Shown piece after piece: positions 33,116-39,219 of a stretch of DNA of 39,219 nucleotides. The stretch's first letter is position 1. The number at the start of each line of letters is the position of its first letter. The notes below the pieces were generated by a model that saw only the letters and a program-made list of their open reading frames with translations, made no database searches and was not told the origin of the DNA. This DNA is from Bacteroidaceae bacterium (GTDB taxonomy: Bacteria > Bacteroidota > Bacteroidia > Bacteroidales > Bacteroidaceae). The stretch spans positions 1 through 39,219 of the forward strand of contig JAFXZY010000048.1 in the NCBI GenBank assembly GCA_017541025.1, written 5' to 3'. The translations under genes and the position numbers were made by a program.

Positions 33116-35692
33116 TTATTTGGAAAGAACAGGCAGTTCCAGCCACTTGATGTAGCAGAAGTCCTGACGGTGCGGCAGGTACTGGCTCTTCGGGTACATG
33201 CGCAAAGCACTCTTGTATTGTCCGGACTGCTTGGGAGTCAGGTCTGCCTCGAAGATATAGTTATTACCTTCCCTTCTGGTCACGTTCAGCGGTTCCACGC
33301 TATAAATGTGTTCCACACCTTCATTATCAACGCATACATTTACCTTCTCCAATCCTACGGCATCGTCCAACCCCTGCTCGTCGAGAACAACCTTCAGGTG
33401 ATAGCTCTGACCCGTCTGGCCGCCATTCACCGGATATGAATATTCGCTGCTGACCACGCTGATTTTATCCCAGCGCTCTGCCACAGTCTCCTTCCATTGG
33501 GCTATTTGCTTAGCCAAAAGGTAGTTGTCCTTAGCCAACTGCTTGAAGCGCTTAGCTTGTTTCTCATAAAACTTGAAGTAATAGTCGTCAAGCTGGCGTT
33601 TCATAGTGTAGTGCGGTGCAATCTGTGCAATGGAATTCTTGATAACCTTGATCCAGTCCTTAGAGATACCCTTTTTATCCTTCTTATAATATAATGGTAT
33701 AATCTCGTCCTCCAACAGATGATAGATGGTGGCGGCATCCAGACGGTCCTGATATTCCTGGTTCTGGTAAGTTCGATGCTCGGTAAGCGCCCATCCGGCA
33801 CCCTCGCGATACCCCTCAAGCCACCAGCCGTCCTTCACGCTGAGGTTCACAACGCCGTTCATCTGGGCTTTCTCGCCTGAAGTACCGCTGGCTTCCATAG
33901 GACGGGTAGGCGTGTTCATCCAAATGTCCACACCGCTTACCAGATTGCGAGCCAACATAAAATCGTAGTCTTCCACAAAGATTATCCTGGCCTGGAACTC
34001 GGGACGCTGGGATATCTCGTATATCATCTTTATGAGTCCCTGTCCGGCTCCGTCGGCAGGATGAGCCTTTCCTGCAAACATGAAGATAACGGGGCGGTCG
34101 GGATCGTTCACTATCTTGGACAGACGCTCCAGGTCAGTAAACAGCAAGTGAGCACGTTTGTAAGTGGCAAAGCGGCGACAGAAGCCGATAACCAGCGAGT
34201 TAGGATTAAAGCGCTGTGCCAACCGGGTGATACGGGAGGGGTCGCTCTGGTTCTTCAGCCATGTATCGCGTAACTGAATCTGTACATACTCAAAGAGTTT
34301 CATCTTGAGCGCCATACGGGTTTCCCAAATTTCCTCGTCAGGACAGTTATAGATACCGTGCCAGATTTTCTCGTTCGACTGATCCCGCATATAATTGGCA
34401 TCGAAGTACTTATCATAAATCTTAAGCCATTCTCTGGCAGCCCAAGTGGGGAAATGCACACCGTTGGTAACGTAGCCCACATGGCTCTCCTCGGGGTAAT
34501 ACCCCTTCCAGATATTGTTGAACATTTTCTTGCTTACCTCGCCGTGAAGCCAGCTTACGCCATTCACTTCCTGACAGGTATTGCAAGCAAAGGTGCTCAT
34601 ACAGAACTTCTCGCTGGAGTCCTCTGGGTTTGTCCGGCCCATGCCTATGAATTCATCCCACGTGATGCCGAGCTTCTGGGGATAACCACTCATGTACTTG
34701 CCGAAGAGGCCCTCATCGAAATAATCATGTCCGGCAGGCACAGGAGTGTGTACGGTGTAGAGACCGCTGGCACGCACAAGCTCCAGGGCCTGATTGAAAT
34801 TGAGCCCCTCCTCTATGTAATCGCAAAGACGTTGTAGGTTACAGAGGGCTGCATGACCTTCGTTGCAATGGTATATATCCTTCTTGATACCGAGTTTCTT
34901 CAGCAGCAGCATACCGCCTATACCCAGCAGGATTTCCTGCTTCAGACGATTCTCCCAGTCGCCGCCATAAAGACTATGGGTAATGGGCTTGTCGTACTCC
35001 GAGTTCATCTCGTTGTCGGTATCAAGCAGGTAGAGCTTCACACGACCCACATTGACACGCCATACGTAGGCATGCACCATGAAGTTCATAAAAGGAACAT
35101 CTATCACCATAGGATTGCCGTCGGCATCCAGCTGACGCACTACGGGTAGTGAGCTGAAGTTCTGGGCCTCGTAATTGGCAATCTGCTGCCCGTCCATAGC
35201 CAGACTCTGGGTAAAGTAGCCAAAGCGATAGAGGAATCCCACGGCACACATATCCACATTACTGTCGCTGGCCTCTTTCACATAGTCGCCGGCAAGCATT
35301 CCCAAACCTCCGCTATATATCTTCAGAGCCGAGTGGATGCCGTACTCCATACAGAAGTAGGCCACAGAAGGACGGGTATGATCAGGCTCCACATCCATAT
35401 ATTTACGGAACTTGGCATAGACATCTTTTATACGCTTTAAGAGAGCCTTGTCCTTAAGGATTTCCTGTTTGCGGGCGTAAGTCAGACGTTCCATCATCAT
35501 CACGGGATTGTGTTTCACCTCGTGATACAGGTCGTGGTCGATGTCGCGGAACAGGTCACGGGCTTCGGGGTTCCATACCCACCACATATTATGTACTATC
35601 TCGTCTAAACACTTTAGCTCTTCCGGCAAGGTAGCTTTCACGGTGAGCATAGTCCACTGTGGAACATTTGAATAACTGGCTTTAATCTTCAT
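33116..35692 (-). CDS. glgP: Alpha-glucan (glycogen/maltodextrin) phosphorylase, GT35
   Basis: A full 858-residue cytoplasmic enzyme of the short type, with an N-terminal region (about 1-100, [12 protein letters not shown]) and the GT35 body. [31 protein letters not shown] is the substrate and activation region; PLP binds Lys608 within [14 protein letters not shown] (family form EASGTSxMKxxxNG), here with Glu in place of the usual Met before the Lys. It removes glucose from alpha-1,4-glucans with phosphate to give glucose 1-phosphate. It is preceded by a structured leader and promoter and followed by the adaptor gene, with which it has no obvious functional link. Confidence 0.94.
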   Translation of the reverse strand: MKIKASYSNVPQWTMLTVKATLPEELKCLDEIVHNMWWVWNPEARDLFRDIDHDLYHEVKHNPVMMMERLTYARKQEILKDKALLKRIKDVYAKFRKYMDVEPDHTRPSVAYFCMEYGIHSALKIYSGGLGMLAGDYVKEASDSNVDMCAVGFLYRFGYFTQSLAMDGQQIANYEAQNFSSLPVVRQLDADGNPMVIDVPFMNFMVHAYVWRVNVGRVKLYLLDTDNEMNSEYDKPITHSLYGGDWENRLKQEILLGIGGMLLLKKLGIKKDIYHCNEGHAALCNLQRLCDYIEEGLNFNQALELVRASGLYTVHTPVPAGHDYFDEGLFGKYMSGYPQKLGITWDEFIGMGRTNPEDSSEKFCMSTFACNTCQEVNGVSWLHGEVSKKMFNNIWKGYYPEESHVGYVTNGVHFPTWAAREWLKIYDKYFDANYMRDQSNEKIWHGIYNCPDEEIWETRMALKMKLFEYVQIQLRDTWLKNQSDPSRITRLAQRFNPNSLVIGFCRRFATYKRAHLLFTDLERLSKIVNDPDRPVIFMFAGKAHPADGAGQGLIKMIYEISQRPEFQARIIFVEDYDFMLARNLVSGVDIWMNTPTRPMEASGTSGEKAQMNGVVNLSVKDGWWLEGYREGAGWALTEHRTYQNQEYQDRLDAATIYHLLEDEIIPLYYKKDKKGISKDWIKVIKNSIAQIAPHYTMKRQLDDYYFKFYEKQAKRFKQLAKDNYLLAKQIAQWKETVAERWDKISVVSSEYSYPVNGGQTGQSYHLKVVLDEQGLDDAVGLEKVNVCVDNEGVEHIYSVEPLNVTRREGNNYIFEADLTPKQSGQYKSALRMYPKSQYLPHRQDFCYIKWLELPVLSK

Positions 35693-35758
35693 GGTCCTTT
35701 TTTATAAAAATTCTAAATTCGTTATTTATGTTTTATGGTTACTACTTAACAGCAGATT

Positions 35759-35799
35759 CGGCATTTAAATGAATCATGCCGTATTTTTTTGCAAATATA
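35759..35799 (-). promoter_or_regulatory. Promoter and leader palindrome of glgP
   Basis: TATATTTG at 35,792-35,799 (minus strand) matches TAnnTTTG. Directly downstream, CGGCAT and ATGCCG (35,759-35,764 and 35,776-35,781) form an inverted repeat near the expected 5' end of the transcript. The rest of the 35,693-35,980 stretch is A/T-rich with no gene. Confidence 0.55.
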
Positions 35800-35980
35800 T
35801 AAAAAATCTTAATTCCAAACATATTTTTCAATTAATAATTGTCTTTTATCGGTTAAACGGGTATATGATGTTCCAGCTAAGCATTATAATGAAACAAAAA
35901 GAGGCAAAAGGGTTGGGTTATGATTTTTATTTTATAAATTCGCCACCAGAAAGTTGAATGATTAAAACAAAAAAAACATC

Positions 35981-36124
35981 ATGAAATCTGAGAACACTGA
36001 CAATAAGGAGAAAAAGGCAGAACGCACATATCGTTGTAACGATTGCGGCAATGTAATATACAAGCACGAGGTTTTCTGCTCTAAGTGCGGTAAAACGCTG
36101 GACAGATACGACTTTGAAGACTGA
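35981..36124 (+). CDS. Zinc-ribbon microprotein (47 residues)
   Basis: The product has a charged N-terminus (MKSENTDNKEKKAERTYRC) followed by a zinc ribbon: CNDCG and, eleven residues on, CSKCG, so four Cys (19, 22, 33, 36) in a CxxC-N10-CxxC array, and an acidic end (RYDFED). It is too short for the standard gene lists. Zinc ribbons of this type bind nucleic acids or proteins; no role can be named. It precedes clpB by 147 bases on the same strand. Confidence 0.75.
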   Translation: MKSENTDNKEKKAERTYRCNDCGNVIYKHEVFCSKCGKTLDRYDFED

Positions 36125-36219
36125 CCTTCCTATATCATTATATGCCATAATGACGCAGAACACGTCAATTTGTCTGAAAACAAGCAAGTTGCACGGGGTT
36201 TGTACTCCTTTTAGTGAAC

Positions 36220-36249
36220 CGTTAGCGTTATCGTTGACGTTGACGTTAC
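36220..36249 (+). repeat. Five CGTTRN hexamers in the clpB leader
   Basis: CGTTAG, CGTTAT, CGTTGA, CGTTGA, CGTTAC in tandem, ending 22 bases before the clpB start. A further strong Shine-Dalgarno (AAAGGAGG, about 36,257-36,264) follows, which is rare in this window. An in-frame stop at 36,215 means no longer ClpB is possible. Confidence 0.65.
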
Positions 36250-36271
36250 AAATAAGAAAGGAGGACAAAAT

Positions 36272-38404
36272 ATGATGACACAGAACAACAACCAAAACAG
36301 CTTTTTAAGTCAGTTTGCCAGAAATCTGGTGGACGAAGCCAGAGCAGGTAAGCTTGACCCTGTAATCGGCAGGGACGAGGAGATTAGGCGTGTATTGCAG
36401 ATTCTCTCTCGCCGTACCAAGAACAACCCTATCCTGATAGGTGAGCCGGGTACTGGTAAGACAGCCATTGTGGAAGGTCTTGCACACCGTATCCTCAGAG
36501 GCGATGTGCCTGAGAACCTAAAGGAAAAACAGCTCTACAGTCTGGACATGGGTGCCCTGGTGGCAGGAGCCAAATACAAGGGTGAGTTTGAGGAACGTCT
36601 GAAAGGCGTGGTAAACGAGGTCGTTCAGAGCGAGGGTAACATTATCTTATTTATAGATGAAATTCATACGCTGGTGGGTGCCGGCAAGAGCGAGGGCGCT
36701 ATGGATGCCGCCAACATTCTGAAGCCTGCACTGGCCCGTGGTGAACTGCGTAGTATCGGTGCCACAACACTGGACGAATATCAGAAGTACTTTGAGGTGG
36801 ACAAGGCTCTGGAGCGCCGTTTCCAGACCGTAATGGTGGATGAGCCCGACCGACTGGCCAGCATCAGTATTCTGCGTGGTCTGAAGGAGCGCTACGAGAA
36901 CCACCACCATGTGCGTATCCAAGATGATGCCATCATTGCTGCCGTAGAACTCTCTACACGTTATATTACGGAACGTTTCCTGCCCGATAAGGCCATCGAC
37001 CTGATGGACGAGGCAGCAGCCAAGCTGCGTATGGAACGCGACTCTGTTCCTGAAGAGCTGGATGAGATAAGCCGCCGTCTGAAGCAGCTGGAGATTGAAC
37101 GCGAGGCCATCAAACGCGAGGGCGACAAGCCAAAGTTGGAAGCCCTGAACAAGGAAATTGCCGAGTTGCAGGAGCAGGAGAACCACTTTAAGCAGAAATG
37201 GCAAGGCGAGAAGAACCTGTTGAACCACATTCAGCAGAACAAGCAGCAGATAGAAACCCTGAAGTTTGAAGCTGAAAGAGCTGAGCGCGAGGGTAACTAT
37301 GCCAAGGTGGCTGAAATCAGATACGGTAAGCTGCAGCAGCTGGAAAAGGACATAGAAGCTACTCAGCAGCAGCTGAAGGAGGCACAAGGTACCGAGGCAA
37401 TGCTGAAAGAAGAGGTGACTGCCGACGATATTGCCGATGTGGTAAGTCGTTGGACCGGCATCCCCGTCAGGAAGATGATGCAGAGTGAACGCGAGAAACT
37501 GCTGCATCTGGAAGAGGAACTGCACAAGCGTGTGATTGGTCAGGACGAAGCCATTCAGGCTGTGAGCGATGCCGTAAGACGTAGTCGTGCAGGAATGCAA
37601 GACCCCAAGCGTCCCATAGGTTCCTTCATCTTCCTGGGTACCACAGGTGTAGGTAAAACAGAACTGGCTAAAGCCGTAGCCGAATCTCTATTTGACGATG
37701 AGAAAAACATGGTTCGTATAGATATGAGCGAATACATGGAGAAATTCTCTGTGTCCAGACTCATAGGAGCGCCTCCAGGATATGTCGGATATGATGAAGG
37801 AGGACAGCTCACAGAAGCAGTCCGTCGTAAACCATATTGCGTCGTTCTGTTCGATGAGATCGAAAAAGCTCATCCAGATGTCTTCAATGTCCTTTTGCAG
37901 GTCCTTGATGACGGGCGAATCACTGATAGCCAGGGACGTACTGTGGACTTCAAGAACACTATTCTCATTATGACATCCAATCTTGGAAGCGACATCCTGC
38001 TTGAAGGTATAGAAAACGGAGAAATAAAGGAAGAAGCACGTCAGCAAGTCGAGACACTCCTCAAACGCAGCTTCCGCCCGGAATTCCTCAACAGGATAGA
38101 TGAGACTGTATGTTACAAACCTCTGAACTTTGATGAGATAGGACAGATTGCAGATCTACAGCTAACCGCACTCAGCAAACGCCTTGAAGAGCGCCAGCTC
38201 AAACTGGAAACTACTGAGGCAGCTAAAAAGCTCATTGCCGAGAAAGGATATGACCCGATATTCGGTGCCCGTCCTCTGAAACGCTATCTCCAGTCAGCGG
38301 TAGAAACAGCGATAACCAAATGTATTCTTATGCAGGATCCTTCTCCGGATTCAACAATCGTTATCGATGCTGCGGGAGAAGAGATAACAGCTTCTATAAA
38401 ATGA
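36272..38404 (+). CDS. clpB: ClpB-type AAA+ disaggregase lacking the N-domain (chimeric gene)
   Basis: A 710-residue protein; the usual ClpB has about 860. The normal N-domain (about 150 residues) is absent: the protein starts with [19 protein letters not shown] and goes directly into [24 protein letters not shown]1 (Walker A GEPGTGKT near 57-64), the coiled-coil M domain (about 255-380) and AAA2 (GTTGVGKT near 456-463) follow. Up to about residue 460 the sequence is Bacteroidetes-like ([15 protein letters not shown]). From [15 protein letters not shown] on, and clearly at [14 protein letters not shown] and RPLKRYLQS, it is Clostridia-like, and codon use shifts (Gly GGT/GGC to GGA). ClpB with DnaK rescues aggregated proteins. 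The 5' part is native to this genome; the 3' part may not be. Confidence 0.85.
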   Translation: MMTQNNNQNSFLSQFARNLVDEARAGKLDPVIGRDEEIRRVLQILSRRTKNNPILIGEPGTGKTAIVEGLAHRILRGDVPENLKEKQLYSLDMGALVAGAKYKGEFEERLKGVVNEVVQSEGNIILFIDEIHTLVGAGKSEGAMDAANILKPALARGELRSIGATTLDEYQKYFEVDKALERRFQTVMVDEPDRLASISILRGLKERYENHHHVRIQDDAIIAAVELSTRYITERFLPDKAIDLMDEAAAKLRMERDSVPEELDEISRRLKQLEIEREAIKREGDKPKLEALNKEIAELQEQENHFKQKWQGEKNLLNHIQQNKQQIETLKFEAERAEREGNYAKVAEIRYGKLQQLEKDIEATQQQLKEAQGTEAMLKEEVTADDIADVVSRWTGIPVRKMMQSEREKLLHLEEELHKRVIGQDEAIQAVSDAVRRSRAGMQDPKRPIGSFIFLGTTGVGKTELAKAVAESLFDDEKNMVRIDMSEYMEKFSVSRLIGAPPGYVGYDEGGQLTEAVRRKPYCVVLFDEIEKAHPDVFNVLLQVLDDGRITDSQGRTVDFKNTILIMTSNLGSDILLEGIENGEIKEEARQQVETLLKRSFRPEFLNRIDETVCYKPLNFDEIGQIADLQLTALSKRLEERQLKLETTEAAKKLIAEKGYDPIFGARPLKRYLQSAVETAITKCILMQDPSPDSTIVIDAAGEEITASIK
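37640..37770 (+). other. Likely junction between Bacteroidales and Clostridia DNA
   Basis: Inside the conserved AAA2 coding region, Gly codons change from mostly GGT/GGC (last before 37,660) to mostly GGA (from about 37,768), and family-specific residues switch from Bacteroidetes to Firmicutes form. Everything downstream (strong terminator, Shine-Dalgarno sites, TATAAT box, gene content) fits a Firmicute. A join of two assembled genomes at a conserved stretch is the simplest reading. Confidence 0.75.
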
Positions 38405-38416
38405 CCATATAAAAAG

Positions 38417-38461
38417 CAGCACGGATGCTTGACCACTGGACAGCATCCGTGCTGTTTTTTT
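38417..38461 (+). terminator. Perfect intrinsic terminator after clpB
   Basis: A perfect 13-bp stem (CAGCACGGATGCT with AGCATCCGTGCTG), a 12-base loop and a seven-T run. This is the strongest terminator in the window and looks Firmicutes-like. Confidence 0.95.
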
Positions 38462-38473
38462 CGTATTTCTCTT

Positions 38474-38875
38474 TTAGAAAGTGACTGTCTCCGGTTCTGC
38501 AGTGAAAGAGCTGAAAGTCGCAGTAGCATTTCTGAAATAAAGCACCTGTGTATTGTCATCATCTGCACTGTACATCCTTTTCAGATTTGGATTCTTCTCA
38601 AGCATTGCAACCTTAGCATCACGGTCATCATCGTTTATAAGTTCTCCTGCTACACGAAGCCACGTTCCGTTATGAAAAGCACAGATCTCTGCTTTGGGAT
38701 TTGCAGCTAGCTGTTTAGAAACTGCTTTCACTTTTCCGGTCTGAATATACAGTTTTCCATTGTAGATTATAGCTGTTCCAAACGGACGAACTCTTGGCTG
38801 GTCTCCTTCTACTGTAGCCAAATAATATGTCTTTGCCTCATTAAGAAACTGACACACTCTCTCGATTGCTTCCAT
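38474..38875 (-). CDS. Pyridoxamine 5'-phosphate oxidase-like flavin protein
   Basis: I start at 38,875 because GAAAGGAAAC lies just upstream as a Shine-Dalgarno; an upstream in-frame ATG at 38,902 lacks one. The 133-residue protein (MEAIERVCQFLNEAKTYYLATVEGDQPRVRPF) has the split-barrel fold of the PNPOx-like family: FGTAIIYNGKLYIQTGKVKAVSKQLAANPKAEICAF is the FMN-binding strand pattern. Members are FMN or F420 reductases, and several small Clostridia versions have unknown substrates. It belongs to the Clostridia-like end of the window; codon use and Shine-Dalgarno differ from the rest. Confidence 0.9.
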   Translation of the reverse strand: MEAIERVCQFLNEAKTYYLATVEGDQPRVRPFGTAIIYNGKLYIQTGKVKAVSKQLAANPKAEICAFHNGTWLRVAGELINDDDRDAKVAMLEKNPNLKRMYSADDDNTQVLYFRNATATFSSFTAEPETVTF

Positions 38876-38913
38876 CTTCTTGTTTCCTTTCTCTGATCTC
38901 AAGGATAGTGTTC

Positions 38914-38945
38914 GGGAGCAGATCAGATCTGGCTCCCCGTTTTTA
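38914..38945 (+). terminator. Hairpin with T-run upstream of the ada gene
   Basis: GGGAGC-AGATC pairs with GATCT-G-GCTCCC (one bulge), followed by CGTTTTT on the plus strand. No plus-strand gene ends here, so it may be an antisense-side terminator or a leader attenuator. Confidence 0.5.
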
Positions 38946-39046
38946 ATTATTATACTTCTTTCAGTTCATTCTGTCATTTTAAGCTCTTCTTTTTTAAATC
39001 TGATAGGACTCATATGCCGTTCTTTTCTGTTGTTTTTCCAATACTG

Positions 39047-39052
39047 TATAAT
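39047..39052 (+). promoter_or_regulatory. TATAAT -10 box for the ada gene
   Basis: A perfect TATAAT, 22 bases before the start codon. The -35 region is weak. It is unlike the TAnnTTTG promoters of the rest of the window. Confidence 0.65.
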
Positions 39053-39073
39053 TAGAAAAAAAGGAGGCATGCT

Positions 39074-39219
39074 ATGCAAACAGCGAGAATTGATCTTCAT
39101 CTGCATCTTGACGGCTCTTTCAGACCGGAAACGATCTGGGAACTGGTTCAGAAACAGGGCGTTGAATCACCGGCTGACACTCTTGATGGATACAAGGAAT
39201 TCATCAGAAAATGCGTCAT
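39074..39219 (+). CDS. Adenosine deaminase, N-terminal part (cut by the window end)
   Basis: Only 48 residues are present: MQTARIDLHLHLDGSFRPETIWEL and on. The HLHLDGS zinc-binding motif is that of adenosine/adenine deaminases, which convert adenosine to inosine in purine salvage. A strong AAAGGAGG (about 39,059-39,066) precedes the start, which supports it and a Firmicutes origin. A TATAAT box lies just upstream. Adenine deaminase or another member of the same amidohydrolase family cannot be excluded from this fragment. Confidence 0.85.
   Translation, partial: MQTARIDLHLHLDGSFRPETIWELVQKQGVESPADTLDGYKEFIRKCV

Noticed and set aside
35769-35957. 62-codon open frame upstream of the zinc-ribbon gene
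   Set aside because: Very A/T-rich, Phe/Ile/Asn-heavy product that starts inside the glgP leader; no family resemblance.
36150-36166. TGACG-N7-CGTCA inverted repeat as a heat-shock operator
   Set aside because: It does not match CIRCE or any other heat-shock operator I know; too short to claim.
36647-37600. 317-codon open frame on the minus strand within clpB
   Set aside because: Leu/Gln-rich shadow of the ClpB coiled-coil and AAA regions; no independent support.
1-39219. tRNA or rRNA genes
   Set aside because: I looked for cloverleaf-type ends with CCA and conserved GGTTCGA arms and for rRNA words and recognised none; a covariance search would settle it.

Overview
The window reads as a gut- or rumen-type Bacteroidales genome, most like Prevotella and relatives. 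Evidence: TAnnTTTG-type -7 promoter elements upstream of many genes, almost no Shine-Dalgarno sites, a smalltalk/HU/DUF4248/P5 gene set, lipoproteins with SusD-era companions (fasciclin), CotH/lamin-tail, GH43 and CE1 proteins, and a Prevotella-like C-terminal motif on two secreted proteins. The last ~1.5 kb (from about 37,650 onward) is different. The 3' third of clpB, a pyridoxamine-phosphate-oxidase-like gene, a perfect intrinsic terminator, strong Shine-Dalgarno sites and the start of an adenosine deaminase all look like Clostridia. The window is therefore probably a chimera joined inside the conserved AAA2 domain of clpB; a natural recombination is the less likely alternative.

Layout. 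1-4,660 (+): a compact phage-like Bacteroidales islet with a small unknown protein, a clamp-like protein, a coiled-coil replication-like protein, DUF4248, an HU-family protein with an acidic tail, a P5-like lysozyme/structural protein, a 32-residue smalltalk protein and a broken second copy of its end. Its spaces hold an 81-bp inverted repeat pair, a ~140-bp direct repeat pair, hairpins and a phased 10-bp repeat array. 4,714-12,020 (-): TMEM43-like membrane protein, a large CotH/lamin-tail protein and a fasciclin lipoprotein, probably one operon. 12,124-14,173: EamA exporter (+) and a CE1-type esterase (-), tail to tail. 14,337-23,711 (+): MFS transporter, AraC regulator, TonB-dependent receptor, Gfo/Idh/MocA oxidoreductase, Tex, GH43. 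23,818-26,301 (-): M6 metalloprotease. 26,685-27,149 (+): DUF937-like protein. 27,238-33,081 (-): RND efflux operon in the order adaptor, pump, outer-membrane factor, preceded by glgP at 33,116-35,692 (-). 35,981-38,404 (+): zinc-ribbon microprotein and an N-domain-less ClpB. 38,474-39,219: Clostridia-like end.

Several repeat systems run through the Bacteroidales part: a GC-rich palindromic element that appears both between genes and in frame inside two genes (the P5-like gene and the RND pump), tandem heptamers placed after stop codons, and the phased decamers and hairpin ahead of the HU gene. These repeats, the islet itself and the clpB junction are the items most worth a second look. No tRNA, rRNA, CRISPR array, transposase or integrase was recognised.
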